Positions 31,459 through 39,682 of a stretch of DNA of 64,000 nt are shown one piece after another; the first letter of the stretch is position 1; each line of letters begins with the position of its first letter. The notes beneath the pieces were generated by a model that was not told where the DNA came from, did no database searches, and saw only the letters and a list, made by a program, of their open reading frames with translations. The position numbers and the translations under genes were made by a program. Origin of the DNA: Lachnospiraceae bacterium (GTDB lineage: Bacteria; Bacillota; Clostridia; Lachnospirales; Lachnospiraceae); contig JAAUZI010000041.1 in the NCBI GenBank assembly GCA_014804645.1, forward strand, positions 39,327-103,326, given 5' to 3'.

Positions 31459-34400
31459 ATGTATCAGAAAGTATCGACAGATCTGAATTTTGTGGACAGA
31501 GAGAAACAGGTGGAGCAGTTTTGGAAGGACCATGACATCTTCCGCAAGAGCCTGGAGAAAAATAAGGAGGGGGAGACCTACACCTTTTACGACGGGCCGC
31601 CCACGGCCAACGGCAAGCCCCATATCGGTCATGTAGAGACCCGTGTCATCAAGGACATGATTCCCCGCTACCGCACCATGAAGGGCTATATGGTGCCCCG
31701 TAAGGCGGGCTGGGATACCCACGGCCTGCCGGTGGAGATCGAGGTGGAGAAACTTCTGGGACTGGACGGCAAGGAGCAGATCGAGGCCTACGGCCTGGAG
31801 CCTTTTATCGACAAATGTAAGGAGAGCGTCTGGAAATACAAGGGCATGTGGGAGGATTTCTCCGGCACCGTGGGATTCTGGGCGGATATGGACGATCCCT
31901 ATGTGACCTATCACGATGACTTTATCGAGTCCGAGTGGTGGGCGCTCAAGGAGATCTGGAACAAGGGCCTGCTGTACAAGGGCTTTAAGATCGTTCCCTA
32001 CTGTCCCCGCTGCGGTACCCCTCTGTCCGCTCAGGAGGTAGCCCAGGGATATAAGCTGGTAAAGGAGCGCTCCGCTATTGTCCGTTTTAAAGTGACCGAG
32101 GAGGACGCCTATTTCCTGGCATGGACCACCACGCCATGGACCCTGCCCTCCAATGTGGCTCTGTGCATGAACCCCTCGGAGACCTACTGCAAGGTGAAGG
32201 CGGCGGACGGCTATACCTATTATATGGCTCAGGCGCTGCTGGACAATGTGCTGGGCAAGCTGGCCGAGGAGGAGAAACCCGCCTATGAGGTGCTGGAGAC
32301 ATATACCGGTAAGGAGCTGGAGTACAAGGAGTATGAGCCTCTGTTTGCCTGTGCCGGGGAGGCCGCGGCAAAGCAGGGCAAAAAAGGATTCTTTGTGACT
32401 TGTGACAACTATGTCACCATGTCTGACGGTACCGGCATTGTACACATTGCCCCGGCGTTCGGTGAGGACGACGCCAACGTGGGCCGTAACTACGATCTGC
32501 CCTTTGTGCAGTTCGTGGACGGCAAGGGCGAGCTGACGGAGGAGACTCCCTACAGCGGTATCTTCGTGAAAAAGGCGGACCCTCAGATTCTGAAGGATTT
32601 GGACAGCGAGGGCAAGCTCTTTGACGCCCCCAAGTTTGAGCATGATTATCCCCACTGCTGGCGGTGCGATACCCCGCTGATCTACTATGCGAGAGAATCC
32701 TGGTACATCCGGGAAACCGCCGTCAAGGAGGATTTGATCCGCAATAACAACACGGTAAACTGGATTCCTGAGTCCATCGGTACCGGGCGCTTTGGCAACT
32801 GGCTGGAGAATATTCAGGACTGGGCCATCTCCCGCAACCGCTACTGGGGTACGCCGCTGAATATCTGGGAGTGTTCCTGCGGACATCAGGAGTGTGTCGG
32901 CAGCCGTCAGGAGCTGGCGGAGAAAGCCGGAAAGCCTGATGCGGCCAAGGTGGAGCTGCACAGGCCCTATATCGATGAAGTTACCTATCCCTGCCCGGAG
33001 TGCGGCGGCGAGATGAAACGTGTGCCGGAAGTGCTGGACTGCTGGTTTGACTCCGGCGCCATGCCCTTTGCCCAGCACCATTATCCTTTTGAAAATAAGG
33101 AAGTGTTTGAAAAGCAGTTCCCGGCCCAGTTTATCTCCGAGGCCGTGGACCAGACCAGAGGATGGTTCCACTCCCTGATGGCGGAGTCCACGCTGCTCTT
33201 TAACAAGGCCCCCTATGAGAATGTCATTGTGCTGGGCCATGTGCAGGATGAGAACGGGCAGAAGATGAGCAAGAGCAAGGGCAATGCGGTGGATCCCTTT
33301 GAGGCCTTGGCCCAGTATGGCGCGGACGCCATCAGGTGGTATTTTTACACCAGCTCCGCACCCTGGCTGCCCAAGCGTTTTGCGGGGAAGATCGTGCAGG
33401 AGGGACAGAGGAAGTTCATGGGTACTCTGTGGAATACCTATGCGTTTTATATCCTTTATGCGGATATTGACAATTTTGACCCCACCCAGTACACCCTGGA
33501 GTATGACAAACTGCCGGTTATGGACAAATGGCTCCTGTCCAAGCTGAACACCGTGGTGGGTGAGGTGGATGACAACCTGGATAAATACCGGATTCCCGAG
33601 GCCGCCAAGGCGCTGGAGGAGTTCGTGGATGAGATGAGCAACTGGTATGTGCGCCGCAGCCGTGAGCGTTTCTGGGCCAAGGGCATGGAGCAGGACAAGA
33701 TAAACGCCTATATGACCCTGTACACTGCGCTGGTGACTATCAGCAAGGCTGCAGCTCCCATGATTCCCTTTATGACAGAGGATATCTATCAGAATATGGT
33801 GCGCAGCGTGGACAAGGGCGCACCGGAGAGCATCCACCTGTGCGATTTTCCTCAGGTGCGTGCCGAGTGGATCGACAAGGCCCTGGAGGAGTCCATGGAG
33901 GATGTGCTGGCCGTGGTAGTTATGGGCCGGGCCTGCCGCAACGATGCCGCCATTAAGAACCGTCAGCCCATCGGCAGAATGTACATCAAGGCGGATTTCC
34001 GTCTGGATGACTTCTATATGGATATCATCAGGGATGAGCTGAATGTAAAGGAAGTGATCTTTACCGGCGACGTGCGCGACTTTACCACCTACAGTTTTAA
34101 ACCTCAGCTGCGAACCGTGGGGCCCAAGTACGGTAAACAGCTGGGCGGCATCCAGAAGGTTCTCGGCTCTCTGGACGGCAACAAGGCCATGGATGAGCTG
34201 AAAGCGAATGGGAAACTGGCCTTTGAGGTGGATGGCGTGACGGTGGAGCTTACCGAGGACGATCTGCTCATCAGCATGGCCCAGAAGGAGGGCTATGTGT
34301 CTCAGGAGGACAACCGCATGACGGTGGTTCTGGACACCAACCTGACACAGGAGCTGGTTGAGGAGGGCTTTGTCTACGAGATCATCAGCAAGATTCAGAC

Positions 34401-34611
34401 CATGAGAAAGGACGCGGGCTTTGAGGTTATGGACCACATCCGGGTATCCCTGGGCGGTAACGCGAGACTTTCCGCCATCGCCGAGGACAACCGGGAGGCT
34501 ATCTGCGGCAAGGTGCTGGCAGAGGAGCTGACGGCGGACGTCTCCTATGCGGTGTCTAAGGAGTGGAATGTGAACGGTGAGACTGTGACCATCAGCCTGG
34601 AAAAGGTGTAA
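31459..34611 (+). CDS. ileS: Isoleucyl-tRNA synthetase, eukaryal-like type
   Basis: The 1050-residue class I synthetase charges tRNA-Ile. HIGH is seen at 55-58 (PHIGH) and KMSKS at 602-606. The editing domain has AWTTTPWTLPSN. The length and the motif forms correspond to the long eukaryal-like IleRS class, which is known for low mupirocin sensitivity; resistance itself is not shown by sequence. The ATG at 31459 follows AGGAGG, and a longer frame would run through the T-box. Expression is controlled by the T-box at 31172-31420. It ends 4 bp before the next gene, so the two are co-transcribed. Confidence 0.96.
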   Translation: MYQKVSTDLNFVDREKQVEQFWKDHDIFRKSLEKNKEGETYTFYDGPPTANGKPHIGHVETRVIKDMIPRYRTMKGYMVPRKAGWDTHGLPVEIEVEKLLGLDGKEQIEAYGLEPFIDKCKESVWKYKGMWEDFSGTVGFWADMDDPYVTYHDDFIESEWWALKEIWNKGLLYKGFKIVPYCPRCGTPLSAQEVAQGYKLVKERSAIVRFKVTEEDAYFLAWTTTPWTLPSNVALCMNPSETYCKVKAADGYTYYMAQALLDNVLGKLAEEEKPAYEVLETYTGKELEYKEYEPLFACAGEAAAKQGKKGFFVTCDNYVTMSDGTGIVHIAPAFGEDDANVGRNYDLPFVQFVDGKGELTEETPYSGIFVKKADPQILKDLDSEGKLFDAPKFEHDYPHCWRCDTPLIYYARESWYIRETAVKEDLIRNNNTVNWIPESIGTGRFGNWLENIQDWAISRNRYWGTPLNIWECSCGHQECVGSRQELAEKAGKPDAAKVELHRPYIDEVTYPCPECGGEMKRVPEVLDCWFDSGAMPFAQHHYPFENKEVFEKQFPAQFISEAVDQTRGWFHSLMAESTLLFNKAPYENVIVLGHVQDENGQKMSKSKGNAVDPFEALAQYGADAIRWYFYTSSAPWLPKRFAGKIVQEGQRKFMGTLWNTYAFYILYADIDNFDPTQYTLEYDKLPVMDKWLLSKLNTVVGEVDDNLDKYRIPEAAKALEEFVDEMSNWYVRRSRERFWAKGMEQDKINAYMTLYTALVTISKAAAPMIPFMTEDIYQNMVRSVDKGAPESIHLCDFPQVRAEWIDKALEESMEDVLAVVVMGRACRNDAAIKNRQPIGRMYIKADFRLDDFYMDIIRDELNVKEVIFTGDVRDFTTYSFKPQLRTVGPKYGKQLGGIQKVLGSLDGNKAMDELKANGKLAFEVDGVTVELTEDDLLISMAQKEGYVSQEDNRMTVVLDTNLTQELVEEGFVYEIISKIQTMRKDAGFEVMDHIRVSLGGNARLSAIAEDNREAICGKVLAEELTADVSYAVSKEWNVNGETVTISLEKV

Positions 34612-34615
34612 GAAA

Positions 34616-35389
34616 ATGATAACAGAAACCTTTGACAATTTATCACAAGCAATTATCAATCCGCAGATCAATGAGAACGCGCCTGCGGTGGACGCCTGCA
34701 TTTTGACGTTCTCCCATGCGATTGAGCAGTTTGTTCTGAACAACTACAGCTGCAGTCGGATTGGGTCCTTCTGGTTTGCCACGGGGGAGACGCCCATATA
34801 CCAGATCGAGCACGAAGGAAAGAAATTTGCCTTTTACAAAACGTATGTGGGTGCGCCTGCGTGTGTGGGAACGGTGGAGGACACGCTTGCGGCAATCAGG
34901 ACAAAAAAATATATTGTGTTCGGCGGCGCCGGGTGTCTCGACAGGGAGATCGCCCATGGAAAGGTGATGATTCCCACGGCGGCCTACCGCGACGAGGGAA
35001 CCTCCTATCACTATGCGCCCGCATCGGACTATATTGCGGTCAAAAATGCCGATATTGTGGCAAAGTGCATGGACGAAAACGGAATTCCCTATGTGAAAGG
35101 AAAGACGTGGACAACGGATTCCTTTTACAGGGAGACGGTCAATAACTTTGAGAGGCACAAGGCGGACGGGTGTATCTCGGTGGAGATGGAATGCGCGGCA
35201 CTGCAGGCAATGTGCGACTTCAGGGGACTGGAGCTGTATATGTTCTTTACCAGCGGTGATCTGCTGGATGCGCCCAAGTGGGATGCGAGACGCAAGGAGG
35301 GAGACAACCGGGGAACGCAGCACGACGCGGGCCACTTTGATATCGCCCTGGAGCTAGCCCGGTATGTCACCATGAATGAAAGTCAATAG
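34616..35389 (+). CDS. Purine/uridine nucleoside phosphorylase family protein
   Basis: The 257-residue protein belongs to the PNP/UDP phosphorylase family, which splits nucleosides with phosphate into base and ribose-1-phosphate. The signature SVEMECAALQAM near residue 182, the phosphate-site FGGAGCLD and the loop GTSYHYAP support this. Substrate (uridine or purine) is not certain. The start is 4 bp after ileS, without a separate promoter, so it probably falls under the T-box. A terminator follows. Confidence 0.85.
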   Translation: MITETFDNLSQAIINPQINENAPAVDACILTFSHAIEQFVLNNYSCSRIGSFWFATGETPIYQIEHEGKKFAFYKTYVGAPACVGTVEDTLAAIRTKKYIVFGGAGCLDREIAHGKVMIPTAAYRDEGTSYHYAPASDYIAVKNADIVAKCMDENGIPYVKGKTWTTDSFYRETVNNFERHKADGCISVEMECAALQAMCDFRGLELYMFFTSGDLLDAPKWDARRKEGDNRGTQHDAGHFDIALELARYVTMNESQ

Positions 35390-35405
35390 GAATTCATAAG
35401 ATTAC

Positions 35406-35442
35406 AAAAGGCGGCGGGGATTTTTCACCGCCGTCTCTTTTT
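35406..35442 (+). terminator. Terminator of the ileS transcript
   Basis: CGGCGG pairs with CCGCCG over a short loop and is followed by TCTCTTTTT. It ends the ileS-phosphorylase unit and marks the border to the AT-rich accessory block. Confidence 0.75.
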
Positions 35443-35523
35443 AGTAAAGCAGCAGGAAATGATAAGCCTCAAAAGTCGGTGCTGTTTATAATAAGATCAT
35501 CTACTATAAAGGAGGCTGATTTT

Positions 35524-36411
35524 ATGAATAACCTGCAGTTAATCGAAAAAATTTTGTACTATATCGATGAGCACTTGGATGAAAGTATTACTTTTGAGTA
35601 TCTGGCAGAAAAGTTCAATTATTCTGCTTTCCATTTCCATCGAATATTTTTGGCGGTGACAGGTCAGTCAATAACGGACTATCTAAAGAAACGAAGGCTG
35701 ATGTACGCATATAAGGACCTACTGGAGACGGAAAAGACAATTACGGATATTTGCTATACCTATGGATTTAACAGTATACAGACATTTAATCGTCTTTTCA
35801 AAGAAACTTATGGCGTAATACCCTCTGAGTTGAGAAAAAGTCATAGGGAAAATACCTTCCGAAGTATTGATACTATTCTGACGGGATATAAAAAAAGAGT
35901 GCATTTTAAGGGTGATTTTATCACGGAACCTCGGTTTATTAATAGAGAAGAATTTATACTTGCCGGATTCAGAAAACATACGGGCAATGGCTTTCAGGTA
36001 ATAGGTGAATCGTGGCAGGAACTGAAAGCCAATATGGATAAAATCCCAAGAGCCAATCCCAATACCATGTATGGTTTTGAAGATTACTCTGAAGATTTTT
36101 GCCGCGAGCCATTGCAGTTCTACTATATGGCAGCCGTTGAAATTGAAAGGGATACAAATGTACCGGAGGAAATGTATGTCAAGAAAGTCCCCAAGTCATT
36201 ATACGCAGTGTTTTCAGTAAATGGAAATAATACAAATAATGAGATCTACAAAGCTTTCCAATATATTTATTATGAATGGCTGCCTAACTCGGAATATTGT
36301 CTTTCCGATGAACTGTGCGCTGATTTCGAGTACTATGATGAGAGATGGAACTGCCAGTCTGCATCATCACAGATAGATGTCTATATTCCAATAAAGAAAA
36401 TAGTCGATTAG
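35524..36411 (+). CDS. AraC-family regulator with GyrI-like effector-binding domain
   Basis: The 295-residue protein has two AraC-type helix-turn-helix units in residues 1-100 (LAEKFNYSAFHFHRIF and ICYTYGFNSIQTFNRLFKETYG) and a C-terminal GyrI-like/small-molecule binding domain (about 120-295). This is the Rob/SoxS-related architecture seen in multidrug-sensing activators. AAAGGAGG lies 8 bp before the ATG at 35524, and TATAAT lies upstream with a poor -35. It is the first gene of an AT-rich block and may act on its neighbours. Confidence 0.9.
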   Translation: MNNLQLIEKILYYIDEHLDESITFEYLAEKFNYSAFHFHRIFLAVTGQSITDYLKKRRLMYAYKDLLETEKTITDICYTYGFNSIQTFNRLFKETYGVIPSELRKSHRENTFRSIDTILTGYKKRVHFKGDFITEPRFINREEFILAGFRKHTGNGFQVIGESWQELKANMDKIPRANPNTMYGFEDYSEDFCREPLQFYYMAAVEIERDTNVPEEMYVKKVPKSLYAVFSVNGNNTNNEIYKAFQYIYYEWLPNSEYCLSDELCADFEYYDERWNCQSASSQIDVYIPIKKIVD

Positions 36412-36442
36412 TGCGTAAGGGACAATAAAGGAGGGAGCTTTT

Positions 36443-37009
36443 ATGTTAAAAGATTTTGAGACAAATAAACCGGTCATTCATACACAGAGATTGCTTTTGC
36501 GCAAACTGGTCGCAAGTGACGCGGATGATTTGCGGGAGTGGCTTGGTTTGCCGGAGATATATGAATTTTGGGGGAGAAAGGCAAGCAGGGGGGAGAGAGA
36601 ACCGGAGCTGTTGTTTCTTCCGCCAAGGGAAACCAAACGCCCTAAAGTGAATTTAGATTTTAAATGGGGAATAGAGCTTGTCGAGGAACATAAGATCGTA
36701 GGAATATTGGAAATTTTTGATATAGAGGATTGTCGTATGGGGTATGTTGGATATCGCATAAATCCCAAGTATTGGAATCAGGGGATCACAACAGAGGCCT
36801 TGAAAGGCGCGATAGATTTCCTTTTTCAAAACACGGAGCTGGAGCGGCTGCATGCAAATGCCAATGTGAAAAATTACCGGTCCAACCGAGTGCTTGAAAA
36901 ATGTGGATTCACAAAAGAGGGAACAATACGGCAGGGCAAAATGGTGAGAGAGTACTGCGACTATAATATTTGGGGGTTGCTGCGAGAGGATTACTGTGCA
37001 AAAAAATAA
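36443..37009 (+). CDS. GNAT family N-acetyltransferase, RimJ/RimL type
   Basis: The 188-residue protein is a GNAT acetyltransferase. It starts HTQRLLLRKLVASDADDLREW, has the acetyl-CoA segment RINPKYWNQGITTEALKG, then NVKNYRSNRVLEKCGF. The group includes ribosomal protein and small-molecule (antibiotic) acetyltransferases; the acceptor is unknown. An AAAGGAGGG site lies before the ATG. It follows the AraC regulator by 31 bp and is likely in the same unit. Confidence 0.9.
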   Translation: MLKDFETNKPVIHTQRLLLRKLVASDADDLREWLGLPEIYEFWGRKASRGEREPELLFLPPRETKRPKVNLDFKWGIELVEEHKIVGILEIFDIEDCRMGYVGYRINPKYWNQGITTEALKGAIDFLFQNTELERLHANANVKNYRSNRVLEKCGFTKEGTIRQGKMVREYCDYNIWGLLREDYCAKK

Positions 37010-37035
37010 ATTCTACGATTCGTGGGTGTGATTCC

Positions 37036-37047
37036 ATAAGCGCTTAT
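37036..37047 (+). promoter_or_regulatory. Palindrome before the HTH-methyltransferase gene
   Basis: ATAAGCGCTTAT is a perfect 12-bp palindrome 34 bp before the start codon at 37082. It is a plausible operator for the HTH domain encoded just downstream (autoregulation), by position only. Confidence 0.4.
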
Positions 37048-37081
37048 CGTATCCTGTTTTCAAAGAAGGGGAGGTGTCGGT

Positions 37082-38149
37082 ATGAATCAAGTCAAAATCG
37101 GCAGATTTATTGCGGAAATGAGAAGGCGGCAGAATTTGACCCAGCGGGAATTCGCGGATATTCTGGGCATCAGCGATAAAACCGTGAGCAAGTGGGAATG
37201 CGGCAACGGTATGCCTGAGTTGTCCTTTATGCAGCCGATCTGTAATATTCTGCAAATTGATTTGAACGAATTGTTTTCCGGCGAAAAGCTGACCGACGCT
37301 GACTACAAAAAGAAAGCGGAGGAAAATATGATGGCACTGATAAAAGAAGCGGAGAGTGGGAAAAGGAACATTGTTGGCGGTGAGGTGCTGGGCTGTGCGG
37401 ATAATGTAAAGCTGAATGCCAGTGAAGCGCATAGAACCAATATGGAGTTTTGGAGTACAATAGGCAGCGAATTTCTGGGTGTAACCGCTCTGCCAAGCTG
37501 GGGGGCTTTCGTTCCGTCAGAGGACAGGCTGAAGATACTTGGAGACTTGTCTGAAAAGCGAGTTCTTGAAATTGGCTGCGGTAATGGGCGCTCTCTGAAA
37601 TATGTCGCGGACCGGGGAGCAGCGGAGCTGTGGGGACTGGATATATCCGCAAGTCAGATTGAGCGCACCAAAAACTTTTTAAAGGCGCAGGGGATAGACG
37701 CAAAGTTAGTCTGTTCACCTATGGAGGACGAATGTGGACTGCCAACCGATTATTTTGATCTGGTCTATTCGGTTTTCGGAATCGGCTGGACAACCGATCT
37801 GGACAAAACCTTCCGCCGCATTCATTCGTATCTGAAAAAAGACGGGACATTCGTTTTCGGATGGTCGCATCCGATTCACAAGTGTGTGTCGGTTGAGAAG
37901 GGCAGGTTAATTTTCACTAACTCTTATTTCAATGAAGAATGGTACTGCGCCGATATGAGGGACAAAAAGATCATGCTTTCCAATCGGATGCTGAGTACCT
38001 ATATTAACGCCTTGGCGGACAACGGCTTTGTCCTGGAGAGGCTGATCGAAGAAACGGACAGAGAAAAAGCACAGGCGTCAGATAATGATTTTGGCAGAAA
38101 AGCAATGATGCTGCCCACGGTTTTTGCCATAAGAGCGAGAAAATTATAA
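37082..38149 (+). CDS. XRE-type HTH fused to a SAM-dependent methyltransferase
   Basis: This 355-residue protein combines two parts. Residues 6-65 are a Cro/CI-type helix-turn-helix (LTQREFADILGISDKTVSKWECG). Residues 115-355 are a class I methyltransferase with motif I VLEIGCGNGRSL (161-172), the acidic post-I end LWGLDIS and motif IV-like FDLVYSVFGIGW. The N-terminal part resembles the regulators found in clostridial drug-response genes. The fusion suggests regulation by methylation state or SAM, or simple tethering; the target is unknown. A GGGGAGGTG site lies upstream. The gene lies in the AT-rich block. Confidence 0.88.
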   Translation: MNQVKIGRFIAEMRRRQNLTQREFADILGISDKTVSKWECGNGMPELSFMQPICNILQIDLNELFSGEKLTDADYKKKAEENMMALIKEAESGKRNIVGGEVLGCADNVKLNASEAHRTNMEFWSTIGSEFLGVTALPSWGAFVPSEDRLKILGDLSEKRVLEIGCGNGRSLKYVADRGAAELWGLDISASQIERTKNFLKAQGIDAKLVCSPMEDECGLPTDYFDLVYSVFGIGWTTDLDKTFRRIHSYLKKDGTFVFGWSHPIHKCVSVEKGRLIFTNSYFNEEWYCADMRDKKIMLSNRMLSTYINALADNGFVLERLIEETDREKAQASDNDFGRKAMMLPTVFAIRARKL

Positions 38150-38201
38150 GTTGTCGGTCGAAGTGTGCTGCTGACAAATGCAGGTTGAGAGGAGAATGCG
38201 T

Positions 38202-39161
38202 ATGAAGAACAAATTATTTAGTAAATATTACCTGTTTTCCTGTATCGGCGTTCTGCTCGTTTCCTGTTATCCTCTTTGGATGGGAGTGAGTGTTGTCACC
38301 GACATGATTGAAGACGGAACGGTATTTAAGGAAAACTATCCCAAATACATCATTCCGTATACGCCGATTTGCCTGGCTGTTTGGATTGGTGTGCTTATAA
38401 TGCCCTTATGCATTAAGCTGTTTAAGCAGTTCGCGTTGGTTGGCGGCTCGGTTTTAGCCACCGGAACGTTTTTCGCCCTCGAAATATTGTTTGAGCAAAA
38501 AGTTGTAGTGACAACGGCTGAAACGGCTGCAAGACTTGGAGATTGGCAAATGTTTATGTGCGTTTCCACATATACATACAAAACGCAAACAGCAGTTGAA
38601 ATTTTGATGGGAAATTATAATCCGGCATTTAAGCTGCATTTTTACATTATTTCTGTTGTTCTGATTCTTTCGATACTGAACTGCTTGTATGGATTCGGCC
38701 AAATGATAAAGAACGGGGATAAGAAGCGGCTGAAGTCGTTGATCATGCAGTCAGTTTGCTCGCTTATATTCCTTGGGCTTTGTATTCTCGCCTGCTTTAC
38801 CGCTTTTTGGAGAGATGGCAGTATTCAGGTATCTCCTCTGTCTGCCACTTTGATGACCGCATTTTTCGTTATTTTAGGTGTAACGGTAGGCGTCTATGTG
38901 GGCTCATTTCTCTCAGGAAAACGAAATTTAGTTTCGATCGGGATTCCGGCCCTAGTTGCTTGCGTGATGACATTCCTTATGTATGTTGGAGAAATGATCC
39001 TACTGCACGGACATCTATATAGTTTGGGTACAGGATTTATTTTTGACAGCATACCCGGCATTGTTTTTGCCCCTTTTGATCTACTGACTATTGTCGTATC
39101 AGGATGCGTAACCGCATTGATATTCACTTTGCTGAATCGAGCAGGTGGGTTGAAAAGATAG
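38202..39161 (+). CDS. Polytopic membrane protein, unrecognised
   Basis: The 319-residue protein has about eight hydrophobic segments, with a soluble stretch between the third and fourth (about 85-145). I do not recognise its family. The ATG at 38202 follows GAGAGGAGA at a good distance; an upstream ATG at 38196 is too close to it. It follows the methyltransferase by 52 bp in the same direction. A sensor or transporter role for the accessory block is possible but unsupported. Confidence 0.75.
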   Translation: MKNKLFSKYYLFSCIGVLLVSCYPLWMGVSVVTDMIEDGTVFKENYPKYIIPYTPICLAVWIGVLIMPLCIKLFKQFALVGGSVLATGTFFALEILFEQKVVVTTAETAARLGDWQMFMCVSTYTYKTQTAVEILMGNYNPAFKLHFYIISVVLILSILNCLYGFGQMIKNGDKKRLKSLIMQSVCSLIFLGLCILACFTAFWRDGSIQVSPLSATLMTAFFVILGVTVGVYVGSFLSGKRNLVSIGIPALVACVMTFLMYVGEMILLHGHLYSLGTGFIFDSIPGIVFAPFDLLTIVVSGCVTALIFTLLNRAGGLKR

Positions 39162-39241
39162 TAGCTGTAGAACCACGCGAATGAACGGCGGCAGCGCTGT
39201 GCCTGTCAGCCGGGAGAAGATATAAGCGGGAGGAGACGAAT

Positions 39242-39544
39242 ATGGATAAAAATGAATTGAAGAAAGTTATATTGTCATATGGGGACAAAATAGGGGCGGT
39301 AGGCATAAGCCTGGATTATCTTTCGGAAGGGGATTTTGTGATCGGATACGGGTTTGACGATAAGGAGAATAAGTGGAAGGTCTATCAAAACGGCGAGAGA
39401 GGAATGCCCATGGGCGGACACTACCTGTTTAAGAGTGAGAAGGAGGCACTGGAAAAACTATATGAAATCGTACTGGTTTATCACGAGTATGATGAGAGAG
39501 ATAAGGAGCGCCGTAGGAAAATAGCAGCGGAAAAGCAAAAATAG
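39242..39544 (+). CDS. Small conserved-looking protein, unrecognised
   Basis: The 100-residue acidic and basic protein starts MDKNELKKVILSYGDKIGAV and contains SLDYLSEGDFVIGYGFDDKENK and a C-terminal charged helix. There is no membrane segment or signal. The composition and the strong ribosome-binding site (GGGAGGAG) support a real gene. Its look is like small immunity-type proteins, but I cannot name a family. It is the last gene before the glgP promoter, which starts right after its stop. Confidence 0.7.
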   Translation: MDKNELKKVILSYGDKIGAVGISLDYLSEGDFVIGYGFDDKENKWKVYQNGERGMPMGGHYLFKSEKEALEKLYEIVLVYHEYDERDKERRRKIAAEKQK

Positions 39545-39573
39545 TTGGCATTCCCGGGAATATTTGGTATAAT
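39545..39573 (+). promoter_or_regulatory. Promoter of glgP with palindromic spacer
   Basis: TTGGCA is followed after 17 bp by TATAAT. The first half of the spacer is the perfect palindrome TTCCCGGGAA (39551-39560). A second related palindrome, TCCCGCGGGA, lies at about 39624-39633. A bound repressor between -35 and -10 would block the promoter. Confidence 0.65.
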
Positions 39574-39682
39574 GTATATTTGCAGATTGATATTGAAAAG
39601 GCAGCCAGCGGCTATGCAGACATTCCCGCGGGAGGCGGATTGTCAATTTGCCGGTAAACTCAAGCAGAAAAGGAGAGAGACA

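Noticed and set aside
31057..34743. A 1228-codon open frame on the minus strand across ileS
   Set aside because: It is fully antisense to a clear isoleucyl-tRNA synthetase, has no recognisable domain, runs through the T-box and lacks a ribosome site. The high-GC third positions of ileS keep the opposite frame open.
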